Shown piece after piece: positions 50,333 to 62,427 of a stretch of 64,000 nucleotides of DNA. Numbering within the stretch: the stretch's first letter is position 1; each line of letters opens with the position of its first letter. The notes under the pieces are model-generated. The model did not search any database and had not been told where the DNA came from. It saw only the letters and a program-made list of their open reading frames with translations. The translations under genes were made by a program, and so were the position numbers. This stretch comes from Parasponia andersonii (lineage: Eukaryota > Streptophyta > Magnoliopsida > Rosales > Cannabaceae), in the NCBI GenBank assembly GCA_002914805.1, contig JXTB01000044.1, forward strand, positions 734,567 through 798,566. The letters are read 5' to 3'.

Positions 50333-52464
50333 TGTGAAATCCCATAGAAAATTGTAAGGATAACTTGGTCTTTTGACCCAAAAAAATGAATTTGGACAGA
50401 TTTGGGTCTAAGTTCATTTGGGCAAAAATGTAAGAAAAGTTTGAAAATTGGGGTCAAAATATAATTATTCAAGGGTATTTTTGAGAAGATTTTCAGAAAA
50501 CTAGGTCCAAGTGCAAATATGTAAAATAGTGTCCAATTAACCAAAATTTGACACGTGGCGCTACAGTTACGAAAATTGCCTATAAATCCCTGCATTTTCT
50601 TTTTCTTTTTCGATTTAGCCCCCGAGAAGACCTGCCGCGGTCGCTCCTCCTCCGGCCACCGCTGGAGCTCACCGCCACCTAGAAACGACGCGCCATCGCC
50701 GGACGAAGCTTCCGCTACCAAAATCAGCCGCATCGGAGCTCACGATCGCCGGAAAACGGCGAAAAACTCTGCGGTTTGTTTTGTTCGCCTGAGCCGATTT
50801 CGGCCACCATTCGCCACGAAACTGGTCACCGTGGATTCGTCTCCTCACAATAATCTGATGGTAGGTACCTCATGTCTCAATTTTTCTCCGTTTGATTTTA
50901 ATTTCGTTGGACAGTTTTGTGTGTAATTAGTTTTGAAATTAACTTTTCGATCAGACCGTTAGATTTTAAAACTGATATCATTTTGGAATCTACGTTGAAA
51001 ATAGTGAAAAATGAGATATATATTGACTATGTTCCGAAACGGGCCCAAAAAATGAAATCGGACAGCTCAGATTTACCTCGATTTGTGTATCGTGGGGCCC
51101 GCATCCAAAATTGACAAATTATATGTCTAACCTAGGATTTTTGGGTGCTCTGAATTCAGTGGTAAAGTCCATTTCATGATTTAAGCTCCATTTGAAAATC
51201 AAATTTTCAAGCCAAATAATCAAAGTTTTAAAAACGACGTCCGTTCTTCCAAACGACACCCAAACGATGCCAAACTTCCTCTATAGTCTTATAATGCTAG
51301 TTGGACGCTCGATAGAGGTAGAGATTTGATTACATAATTCTAAAATAATTTAATTTATGAATTTTATGTCGTGAAATAATTTATAAAAATTATGTTTATG
51401 TCCATTTTTGACCTAATTTGATATATAAACTGCCTGGGAGACACGTCACGCTGGTTGGCGTATCATATATACTGTTTTGGATTGATTTCTACAGGAAATT
51501 GGATTTTGGGTTTTTGATAGAAAATAGCTATTGTAATGCCGAAATTTTTTGAAAATCCAAAATGGTTTGAGAACTCAGTTTTGAGGACTGGAAGTGATTT
51601 GATTAAAGAATACTGCATAATTATTTTGAGATTTTATGGAAATGGTACATATCCTTATTCTGTTATTTATAATACATTTACATACATTCACACATTTACG
51701 ATGCCCTATATCGGGTGATTGGACTTACGACGTCTCTTTAGGTGGCTTAGACTTACGAGTGATCTATTAGGAAACTTCGGACATCATGATTGCATACATG
51801 GATATATATTAGCTTGAATAGATATGTACTGGTTTTGATGGATATTATAATGGTTTGAAATATTTGAACCATTAGACTATGATTTCTACTTGAGTTTTGT
51901 GAACTATTTTGAATGGAATATTGACCATGCAGGACCTTCAACATGAGTATATTTGATATATATGTAGAAACTTATAATTGACTCTCTACTGGGCATTAGC
52001 TCACCCCCTTTCTTCCACTCAGGTGGCACTTAGTGTAATTTGGATCAGAAGGGTTAAATCGAGGTATTTGCATATCAACTAGTTTATTTATATTTTGGTA
52101 ATTTCCTACGAGACTTGTGAAATATTTAAATTTGAATAGGAATTTGGATTTCATTAAACTTTAAAAAATTAGAATATGAAATCTAGATATGGTTTGTATT
52201 ACTTATGTCTGATTTTGAGTGTGAGATGATTTGTGATATATGACTATTAAAATAGTTATTTTATTTACGGTCTATGTTTAATGAGTGATGCATAACTGTG
52301 AGATTTTATTTTCATTTAAATATTTTGTTGAGACAAGTTTTGAAAAGTTAGAGATCTCGGGGCAAAATTTTGAATGAATTGAGTCTTTTTTTTTATTTAT
52401 GTTTTTTTTCGTATTTCTAATTTATGAAATACCTATCCTGCCATTGACCCCAGTCTCGGGTCGT
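50333..52464 (+). mobile_element. LTR-type insertion in the F-box exon (solo LTR)
   Basis: Starts TGTGAAATCCC and ends near CTCGGGTCGTGA, flanked by the direct repeat GATTGTTCA (50324-50332 and 52465-52473). Contains TTGACACGTGGC, a GC-rich block (50620-50830), CTACTGGGCATTAGC and CACTCAGGTGGCAC, in the same order as the LTR at 47307-49585. About 2.13 kb without gag or pol. The exact ends inside the repeat are uncertain. Confidence 0.75.
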
Positions 52465-52616
52465 GATTGTTCAACTTGAAACTCTTCCCTGGATATCTTT
52501 TCTCTCCAACTTTTGGAGACGCATTGTAATCTACCTAAACTCTTAGCTGGTAGGTATTTGAAGCAGTGTTTTTCCAAAATGGGGCATATATCAAACTTTC
52601 CAAATCTTTGCTCCAT
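52465..52616 (-). pseudogene. F-box gene fragment 1 (N-terminal F-box)
   Basis: ATG 52614-52616, MEQRFGKFDICPILEKHC, FKYLPAKSLGRLQCVSKSW, EEFQVEQS, then the insertion. The F-box core (Leu-Pro, Cys-Val-Ser-Lys-Ser-Trp) is intact. Confidence 0.85.
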
Positions 52617-52679
52617 TGTAAACCTGTACATCAATTTAAAAAACTTGAACATAAAAGCAATGCCGGCACCTTGAACCAA

Positions 52680-53149
52680 TTAAGACTTCTATTTAATTAG
52701 TAATTTACTAATATGTACTAAATAAGTGAACATTTGAATATAATATATTTAAAAGATATATCAAGGCTTTTATATACTCAGATAGATATTATTACTAATA
52801 TATTGGAAAATCATGCAAGATGTACATGAAAAGGATTACAAAAGTACATTTGTAAAATTGACATTTCTATAATGTTTCAACTTTCTGCTCTATATCTATG
52901 GTTGTTGTTTCCGGTTTTACTAAATTATGTTTCCTTAATTTCTTTCAGACATATTGAAGTCTTCTCCAAAGAACACGACATCTCACACTCATAAAACATC
53001 TCATATATATACTACATTATCCATTCCTAATAGAATTTAAATGAAAAATTTTTATTGCAATATATAGCTTGCAAAAAAAAAAAAAAATCATATTAAAAAC
53101 TTTTGCCTATGCCCAATTCCCCAATGCAGGTTCAAACAAAAGTTTCAGA

Positions 53150-53216
<67 letters not shown>

Positions 53217-54623
53217 CATAACATAACAATTAGCATATTACGTATATATATATACACACATGTATACCAATACAAAGAAGAAAAAGAATTGAAAAGGAGC
53301 GTACAAAACAGCTAAAAAAAATGTGGAAGAACAAAGTTACCTATCCGCATGCAGAATATGAATTCTGAAAGTCGATGAAAAGAAGCTAAGAGAAGGTTTA
53401 TGGATAGTAAGTTGATGAACCAGAATATGATTCCTGAACAGAAATGTCTGGAAATGTAAAACGAAATGCAAAAAGAAAATATCAGAAAACGAAAAATAAC
53501 TAAACCGTTTTACACTATTAGGCCACACACTGATCCGAATATAATGAAATTAAAAACAAAACAACATTAATTTAATTTCGAAGAAGAAAAAATATATCCA
53601 ATGTATAGAGCCGAGTTTTCCCATTAAATTCCCCCAAAACAGATACAAGATTTTAATTCATTATGTCTCTTCTTCGAAGTATATATAGTAATCATATTGC
53701 AAAAAGAAAAACTGAAATAAACTAACTCTAACTCTAACTGCCTTCTGACCAACTTTCTGTTATGAGCTGCAACCATCTCAGCTGCTTCCACTTAATCATA
53801 ATTTGACTTAATTAGCAGCCCAATAGTTGACTCAAATATCAGGACCAATCATCACAGTTATATATAAAATATATATATGCGTGCATGCCAAACAACTAAA
53901 AGAACAATGAACCGAGAGTAACTTTCCATTGTTAACTTGAAGGATTTTATTCTCGAAATGTGCAAGTAGTAATGACATGAATTTTGTGAGTTCAAAATTA
54001 ACCAGAAAAAATAGAAAATAGAGAGACCAACTACCAACCTGATATAACGAACAGTCTTTGAGGGCTTCTAATTAATATGCAATTTTAGGAAACTGGCTTT
54101 AACTTGTGTACGTACGCTGAGAACTAAAACACAAATGATCAAATGAGAAGACTTTAGCCAAAAGAAAAAATAAGTGGAAAGAAGTCAGATGCAACAAAGA
54201 TGACTAAAAAGAGAGATGACGTCTTTTCCGTCACAACCCCGGAAAAGCATCCCTCATTACTCATCACAAACTCAAAAAATAAATTACAGTGCATGATTAA
54301 AACCTCCCATATTTCTCCTTCTTTAAATATCAGAAAATAAACCCCCCTAAAAAAAAAGACTAAACCCTAATTTACTTATTGACTGATCAACGGTGACTAA
54401 CCCTCATCTACACTTTTAGGCCAACTTCTATTTGTTTAATTTTGACGAAGCAAACCCATATAATTAATTGCCAATACGTACACCAAGGTTCCAAAGAATC
54501 TTGGCCTTTCATTGACTCACCCAATAGAAGACTCTAATCAAAATCAGAAAGCTCCTTAATTCATTCAAAAAATTTCTACCACAAACCCAGAAAAGAGTTT
54601 GATATATATATATATATATATAT
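52680..54623. other. Gene-free stretch
   Basis: Upstream flank of the former F-box gene, a long TA tract and AT-rich DNA. I see no convincing exon. Confidence 0.4.
53154..53215. repeat. (TA)n microsatellite
   Basis: About 62 bp of pure TA, among the longest in the window, without a MITE attached. Confidence 0.92.
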
Positions 54624-54845
54624 GGTTGCCAATCTAATAAGTATTTTTTTATTTTATCTATGGATAGATATTTTTTTTTAACCGTTTGGATCACTATTAG
54701 ATGGTGATCCAATGGATATAATGAAGTATATGAAAAGACGTGTATCATTAATGTTCTTTTTTTCTTTTATTTTTTATAATAAAAAAATGTGCATACTAAA
54801 TTTTTATTGGTCAAATTGATACCTATGCATATTAAATTGGTGTCC
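54624..54845 (-). mobile_element. TA-associated MITE, copy F (inverted)
   Basis: On the plus strand starts GGTTGCCAATCTAATAAGTA and ends ATTAAATTGGTGTCC, TA repeats on both sides. The dyad TTGGATCACTATTAGATGGTGATCCAA and the GTGCATACTAAATTTTTATTGG landmark are present. Confidence 0.8.
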
Positions 54846-56189
54846 TATATATATATATCCTATATATATATATTTAGAGATTGTATAAAGATTTTATTCG
54901 GACTCACTAACCAAACTCAGAAAAAACAATAATCTTGGCCCAATAATTAAAATACAACATTTAAAGAATAGAACGAGAACGGAGAGAAATGAAGAACGTC
55001 ACTGATATATTTAAAAAAAAAAAAAAAACAATCGTAGAAAATTTGAAGAAGGAGAAAACAATTACTAACAAGAAATGGGTTCACAGAAGTGGATGGTGGC
55101 TGGAGACGAGGGAAAGAAACTAGCCGATGGAGCACTTGGAGAACAAGTTTCTGATTTAGAAGAAGCAAAAATTAACAACTGGGTTTCTCGTTGAGACAAG
55201 AGCGAGGGAGGGTAGTAGTCGAAGAATATAATGATTGAGAGCGGAGAGAGAAGTAGCCGTTGCACTTCTGTAGACTAGAGCTACTTATATATATACGTTT
55301 GTGTTGAGGAATGGGACCCACAAACTGTGATATGTGATTTTTTTTTTTCCCGAATTTTTGTATTAATGACAAGTGACAACTCGTTATTTAACTGTAAGGA
55401 CAATGAGACTCTATAGCAATAATTACCAAGTGAAAAAAAAAAAGAAAAGAAAAAACCAAAGCGGTTACGATCTTTTTTCTTTTTAACACAAATTATTTTT
55501 CTGTTTTTTTTTTTCTTTAATATATATCTCATAATATTGTTGATGACCAAAAATTAGTGAAAATTTTATGTGGGGCTACGTTTTCTAAGTCTCTTATTTT
55601 CTTTTTCATTCCCTAAAATAAAAAAGAAGAGTAAGGACCATAGTTAGCAACTTTATATATAATAATCTACGTAAGCAAATTATAGTGTCTGGAGCCCCCC
55701 CCCAAAAAAAAAAATCAGCGGTCAAAATCTAATGCTAGATTTAGTATTTTTTTTCCTCCTTTTTGTTCTTTATATTTTTTTCTTTAATTTCTTTAAATGG
55801 ATACTATGGATTTACAATTGAGTAATATAATTTAGGGTAATTTAAAAATGACAATTTTGAAATATACATTGTTAATATGGACCAAATTATATGTCATTTT
55901 TAAAAATATGGTCTAGAAAAAAATTATTTATAAAAGTATGGTAAAAATTATTTGAAAATAATACAAGCAAAGTTTAAAAATCACAAAATTCAATGGGGCA
56001 AATGAGAGACATCATTAAATTTTTTTATGAGATATGTGTGTGAATTTTCAAATTACTAAAATTTAGGGAGGCAAATAAGAGATATGATTGAATATTTTAA
56101 TAAAAAATAGTGTAAAAAATGAAATTTCAAAAGGTTAAGGCACCTGATGCCAAATTACATACAATACGTGTACAACACGTGTATGTATC
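54846..56189. other. Stretch with a possible minus-strand promoter
   Basis: Mostly AT-rich. Around 55000-55300 the minus strand is pyrimidine-rich and led by a TATA motif, as in a transcript leader, but no coding exon follows that I can support. Homopolymers at 55696-55714 (C then A). Confidence 0.35.
55284..55295 (-). promoter_or_regulatory. Possible TATA box, minus strand
   Basis: TATATATAAG on the minus strand followed within 30 bp by a CTCTCTCCGCTCTC-type leader. It might start a noncoding or unrecognised transcript. Confidence 0.3.
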
Positions 56190-57720
56190 TTTCAGCCCAA
56201 AAAATGTGATCACTGAAAATACTTTTAGACTCGTAGACAATGTTACAAACTCTCACGGTTGAGGCTCTAGCATCCTCAATAGGGATTCTACATTCTACAA
56301 CGTAGATGAATTATCCATATTTACTTTATATATAATAATGTATTATACCCAAAGATTGAAATGTTAATGTCTTATTTTACGGATATTATCGAAGATATTG
56401 TCGATGTCAAAGATATTCCTAGAAAATACCGAAATTTGTCTTAAAACTCAAAAATTTCAAGGAAAACTCTAAAAAAAAAAAGCTAAAACAAGTAATGTTG
56501 CATAATTTATACTAGTTTTTATTTAAAAACAAAACTTATTTATACTTTATAAGATAATAAAATATATGTATATAGTAGAAAAATGACCAAATTTCATTTT
56601 GTAGAATAATTTTAAAATCAAAATATATATCACACTTTTTTATTTAATACATTTCATACAAATACCTTACAAATTATTACTAGTTCTAAATTAATAAATA
56701 AAAATAATCGATAATATAGAACATTTCAAATACATTTAATACCAAAATGAGTTTTTACGAGGTTGAAAATCATAGGACAAATTTTCGTTTTGGTCCAAAA
56801 TTTCTTTCAAAGGTCATGAGTGTCCCTTGTAGAGATTCCAAAATTATAAATATAAGTAGTATAAATATCTCATTAAATATAAGTAGTTCCAAAACTTTAT
56901 CAATATATTGTAGAGAGAAAATTATAATTTATTTTTGTATTATTTACTACCATTTTCTATTAAAAGAAAAGATTTGAAAAAAAATTGATATTTCTGTCAA
57001 TATTTCAAAATGTCGTTGACATTTTCGCGACAATGTCTATAAATATCTCGATATTAGCTCATTTTTTACCGACACTTTACCCATATCGACATATTCTCAA
57101 TATTATCGATATTTTATGGATATTTTACAGATATACGGAAATAATATCTTTTCACCCCATATTGATGTCAAGATTTCAAAATACAGATTTTGTTGCGATA
57201 TTTTAATCCATGATTATACATGCCTCTACATACCTATTTTAAAATTATTGAGCTGAATTACCTTTCAGCCCAAAATATGTGATTGTTGAAGATATGTTGT
57301 TAAAACTCCTCTAATTGGCTCTGGGATAACATTAAAAACTCCTCCGGTTGAGACCCTAGTGTAAAAAAAAAAATTGATCGCTGCTAAAGATACTTTTGAG
57401 CCCCTAGATATCATTAGAAACTCCTCTAGTTGAAGTCCTAACATCCTTACTAGGAATTTCACATTTTAAAGGCCATAGGGATTATCCATAGTTACTTTAT
57501 AAATAATAATCATATGATAGGTTGGTAATATCATTGGCCCTTGCCCAAAAGATAACAGATGTGTCAACTTTAAATACCAAATATAATATCATCAGAACTC
57601 GCCCAAAAATGATAATTGAATGTACTTTTAGACTCCTAGACTATCACTTAAATATTCATAATCTTTCTAATGTGTACCCGATATGGAACTTAGGATGTTA
57701 CAACTAAGCTAAGAACTTTT
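56190..57720. repeat. Dispersed direct repeats around a GATATT-rich core
   Basis: TTTCAGCCCAAAA, ATGTGAT, ACTTTTAGACTC, TTGAGGCTCTAGCATCC and TTATCCAT recur at 56190-56320 and 57265-57500, with a third partial at 57600-57670. Between them 56370-57160 is rich in GATATT/ATCGAT words. Confidence 0.5.
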
Positions 57721-59199
57721 CCTTGGAGTTATTATCAAAATTTTTAATAAATAAATATTATTTTAAAAGGTTTGCCTTAGTTAAGAAAACACCAACGCTT
57801 TTTCTAACAATGGCATTTAAAACTAGAAATTCGGGCTACATGGCCTAACCCGAAAAGGTCGGAAAAGAAAAGCGGGTCGGTTTGGCTAGGTTGGATTTTA
57901 TACTTTGGCATGGCCTGGCTTGAGGACTCGCTAGGTCAAAGCGCATGGTCCTAAACTAAATTTTTTATTAAAAAATTATTTTTTTTCCTTTTTTTTTTTT
58001 TTTTAGAAAAAGGCCCATGGGACTGGGTTGGGTAATCTTGTTTGGCCTTGTCCTTTTTTCTACCACTAGTGGCATTTGAGTAAAATGTTAGGTGGCATTT
58101 AATTGGGGTGAATGGGTTTAAGAATAGAATTGTTATTCCTAAAAAAACCCATTCAAGTGTTTGATTGGATATTGAAGAGAGGAAGGCCCATTCCATTAGC
58201 AATTACAATTTAGCTATATAATTAAAAAGTCTTACCTAAACTAAATGAGTTGAAAGCGCTTTCCATTTCATCTCATAATTCAAGTACCCTAAATTACTCT
58301 CGCATCTTCTCTTCAACTCTCGCTCAGTCCCCTGGCCATTGTTCTTCATCGTGCAAGAAGTGAAGCTGTGATGGTCATCGTTCTCCGCTGGTGGTCGTCA
58401 TTCAAGAGGAAAACTAGTGGAGGAAAACTCAATCGGTAAAGATTTCATCTCAACCCTTTCATATCTTCATGAAAAGTGTTATATAGTTTGGGTTTAGCTG
58501 ATCTTTGTGTTTTTTATTTTAAGCTTCATCAAAAGAAACCAGAAATTTTCTTGTTTTGTTTCTCCTACGTAGCGTTTTTACCGAGGAAATGGACAATTGT
58601 TTTTATAGTGTTGTTCAACATGGAGTCATAGTTTCTCTTCTCTTGTTATATTGTTGATTTTGATGGAACTTTTAGATATACAAGAATGTTGATGTGTTGG
58701 ATTTTTTTTTTGGCATGTTAAGGTTTGTCTCCGGTTTATACCAATTGTAAGATAGACTACTATAAGAATTGACGATGACAAAGTATGATTCCTTTAGGAA
58801 AAACATGATAAAATATATGACACAGACTCTTCAACATATCCAAATATAATATAGGACATCAGATTTGAACTCGTGCACATTGCTAACAAATTGAACAAAT
58901 TGAAGGGGCAAATGGCTTAGAATCTTATCCACTAATACATTGTTGTCTAGCAGTACTAAATCGTATATATGTATATATTTCAGATTTCTTTTCCCTTAAA
59001 GGAGTATACTGTGGTTGAAAGTGACTAGTGCACTTTCTTGATATTAATTAATCAATGAGCAACTGGGTACGTAGAGTTCCAAGTTTTTCAGTTAGACGAG
59101 GAATAGAAGATCTATTTTAAGTATTACCAAATAATTAATAAATTGATTAAATTAAATTAATAATTAATTAATTATGTTATAATACGTGTATGAAAAATT
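57721..59199. other. Gene-free stretch
   Basis: A slightly GC-richer patch at 58260-58440 with CTTCAACTCTCGCTC and a possible donor (GGTAAAG) could be an untranslated first exon on the plus strand. No coding exon follows within reach. Confidence 0.35.
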
Positions 59200-59774
59200 A
59201 TTGCAATACCGAGTACATATGTTGCAACGAAAATAAGAAAACAAAGAATGAACACAAGATGTTTTTAACGTGGTTCAAACCTCTCATACTTCACGGGGCC
59301 ACATCTAGATATTAAACAAATTAGTAGAGCATAAAAATTACAAACACCAATTGACTAATATAATCAAAGATTCCATTTTTTCAATTGTTGCAATGTGTTG
59401 TAACAACTCTACTAATCTTGTTTAGAGAACTCCCCTCGTCTTGTTGATCTTTCGCACATGAACTCTCTTCAATGGTCTGGATCAGTCTCTTCCCGAAGAC
59501 AAAATGTTCTTCCTCCCAAATAACAAAAGCACTCAACAAAGAAACCTCGGAAACTCATTAGCTCTTTGAGTTTCATAATGACAATAAAATTCTATACCTT
59601 ACACAAAAGGTCTCTCAAAGAGTATTTTCTCCCAAATGAAGTTTATACAAATTCTTTGGACTTGCCGAGCTTTTATATATGAATTCCGACCTCAATCTCG
59701 TGCTCCTTTAGCGTGAATAGGCTGAAAATGAGAAATGAATGAAATCCCACGAAATCTGTTGCCATTCCTTATTT
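59200..59774. mobile_element. Probable copia-LTR-like remnant
   Basis: TTTTTAACGTGGTTCAAACC, CACGGGG and following CTTCTTCC/ACTCAAC wording is of a kind common in plant copia LTRs and their flanks. No gag or pol and no borders found. Confidence 0.3.
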
Positions 59775-59776
59775 AG

Positions 59777-60467
59777 GGCCAGTCTGGTAGGGTTATTGAT
59801 TTTAAGGAAAATACTTTTAACTGTACTGAAGGAAAAATCTGTTGTAGCGTAAAATAATAGTGTTTGGTAAACTATAAGTTTAAAGTGATGTAACTTGAAA
59901 AAACAGTATTAAAGTGTTTGATAAACTGTATGAGTGAATTGTTATGCAAACATAAAATAACCAAAATAAACATTGTTATACAATTATACATATTTATAGA
60001 AAGAGCTTATTAATATTTTTCATAACTAAGTATATTTGTACATACTAAAGATATTAATACTTTTTTTTAAAAAAAAAAATGAAAAAAAAAAAATTTAATT
60101 AAATTAGTTACTCAATTAAATTTATTTAATTTAATTTTAATTTACTTTATTTTCATCTGAATTTAAAATTTCAATAAAGAATCAATTTAGTTACTTTAAA
60201 ATAATTAATATGAAGAGTATTAAATGTGTGGCATTTTTACTTTTAAGTTAAGGTATTTTAGTCATTATGATTTATTCATTAAAAGATAGTGTAGATTCCT
60301 GCATAATCTAAAAGCCAAAATTGCCTTAGACCAGCTTTGACTTTTGGCTGTAGCTTTGTAAAAAATTATTGAATAATCTGATTTTCAGGTTTTTAATAAA
60401 CATCTTTTGGCTCACAAATTGTTCAAATAATACTTTTAGCTTGTTAAGAAGCTAAACCAAACTGACC
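59777..60467. mobile_element. hAT-like non-autonomous element
   Basis: Left end GGCCAGTCTGGTAGGGTTAT; right end on the other strand GGTCAGTTTGGTTTAGCTTC. The inverted repeat is imperfect. About 690 bp, AT-rich and non-coding. No clear 8-bp target duplication, so the superfamily is tentative. Confidence 0.5.
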
Positions 60468-60474
60468 ATTAGAC

Positions 60475-62427
60475 AGTCAAAAAGTGGTTGCAACATCTTT
60501 CATGAATTATCCTTGAAAAGTATCCAAGTGCATTGAGATAAGTTCTCCCTGATTTTAGCTATTTTTAATCAACTAGAATCACCTTTTTATACCTACAAAA
60601 ACTTTCCTTAAAGATAAAAATTGAGTTCACTATTAATTAGAATCAATCAATTTAATCAAGAGAACTTTCCTTAAACAGTGAAACCTATTACAATAGATTT
60701 CGCCAGATTATCCTAACTGCTCATAAAATTAATTACATTAGTTTAATGAGAATATTATCTACACCATAATGGACAAAATATCACGATGATTTTGATTGTA
60801 TACCTGTCAATGATCATTATCCAATATTTGAGATAATAATTAACAAGAACCAAGTTAAAAATGGAAACTTAATCAAAGGAAAGATGAGATAAAATATCTC
60901 AATTAATTTGTTTTAGTTGGTCACGAAAATCTATCAGCAATAATCCCTATTATCCTTCTAGAAATATTTATTAAGAAAAATTAGACCAAAAGATGCAAGA
61001 ATAAAAAGTTTTTAAAATTGGATTTTCGGCTTGCACAAATTCATTGTGAGTGATACTGTAAATCTATTACAATAAGTATTTTACAACATCAGCAAACCTA
61101 TTGTAACAACTTATTATATTTCTCACAACAACTTGAGTTTCTAATTTTTGCCAATTATTTGTCAACACCTTGGATCTAACAATATACAATAAGGGGAATT
61201 ACAGGATATATATAAGAAATTTAGGTACATTAGAAACATACAAAAGTTTTTCTTTTATTATGGATAACACACACTTTATCCTCTAGTAAATAACAAAACC
61301 AGAGCTCTTTCCTTTCATCTAAAAAACATAAAGAAAGAAAGAAGACATAACGAAAGAGATATATTGGGTAATGAGAAACTAATTTGTGTCTTGAGAAATA
61401 GTTTGAAATCCATTTGGTAAAGTAAGACGTCATTCTAGTTCTCTTACTATAAAGCATTAAAAAGGAAGTAAAAAGTAAATCTTGCTAGTTGAAACAAATT
61501 GTATGTTCTAAGAGTCCCTGGTAGGTCTTGTGAAAAGATATTGGTATTATTGAAAGTTAGGTTATGTTTCTTCTTTAAATTTTTTCCAAAAGGGAAAGGT
61601 GACAAAGAAGGAATGAAAAAATAACTTACACTGGACTACTAAAAACCTGTATGGCTGTATGTAGACAACACTTATGATTACGTAAGATAAAGGAAACTAG
61701 GGTTAGAAAGTGAAGAGGTTTATCTAAGAATAAGTACTCTATGTCGTAAGTAATCTACTAAATGAATAGGGTGTTGACGATGGAACGGGCCCTTGATATT
61801 CAAGATTTTACCAACACTTTGTCCAATAATCAAAGTTAAAAAATTTAGCAACTCGCAATTGGCTTCTAGAGGGAAACCTAATCAATTCCTCTATGTTAAG
61901 TTCATAAAACAAATCCTAAGGTTTCAACATTTGTATTGTAGGGTACTTCAACTTTGCCATCTTTTTTATTTTATTGTTAATTTTTTTTTGGCTCATGTGT
62001 AAGTTTTGTTTTGTATGTTGAATGCTTGAATTGATTTAAACACCGTCAATCATTTATGTTTTTTCTTTTTTTTTTTTTCTTTTTTAAAAAAAATTAAGTT
62101 AACACTGGTTCTTTTTTAGTTGTAATATTGCCATCCTATTATAGATTATTGAGTACATGTTTCATATATGACCTTATGAAATTTGCATTTGACATTATGC
62201 TTGTAGGATTATTTATTCAAAATGGCTCGTCTACACTTAACAAAATAACAAAATTTGAGCAAGAGGAATTAAGTGCCGCTTTCATGCAATGTTAAATATT
62301 ATGCATATAGCACAATGGTTTTTCAAACCGATAGAAATCATCTTGACGGAGATGGTTGAATCTAATAATCCATAAGAGAACATATATTTATATATTGGAT
62401 GTCTTCGTATATAGGCAAATTGCTCGT
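60475..62427. other. Gene-free AT-rich stretch
   Basis: No exon or element end recognised. Open frames at 61230-61457 (-) and 61793-62002 (+) have no family character. Confidence 0.4.

Larger units (their letters stand above)
42012..52616 (-). pseudogene. F-box gene split into three fragments by retroelements
   Basis: Minus-strand order: 52616-52465 (ATG, MEQRFGKFDI, then the F-box LEKHCFKYLPAKSLGRLQCV and SKSWREKI); 50323-49586 (EQSKTITTISAYFLQEPRAF, DPNAYGIPDPSLSFF, an F-box-associated middle region, ending SCYGFFHPLRLL); and 42183-42012 (AEDTGILYQAQEFIYKFDL ... VNRYVPIGLF, stop TAG 42012-42014). Together about 1.06 kb or 354 codons, near the usual length of plant F-box proteins with an associated domain. 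Fragments 1 and 2 rejoin in phase if 50333-52464 plus one repeat copy is removed. A one-base deletion in the A-run 50247-50251 (plus strand) shifts the frame within fragment 2. Some codons are probably missing between fragments 2 and 3. The intact ancestor would have been an SCF ubiquitin-ligase substrate adaptor; target unknown. Confidence 0.85.

Noticed and set aside
50555-50926. 123-codon plus-strand frame rich in Arg/Ser/Pro
   Set aside because: Inside the LTR-type insertion in the F-box exon; repeat composition, not a gene.
55065-55372. Small minus-strand frames after a TATA motif, and a 39-codon plus-strand frame at 55075
   Set aside because: No ATG in good context on the minus strand, low-complexity peptides, no family. 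Only the possible promoter is reported.
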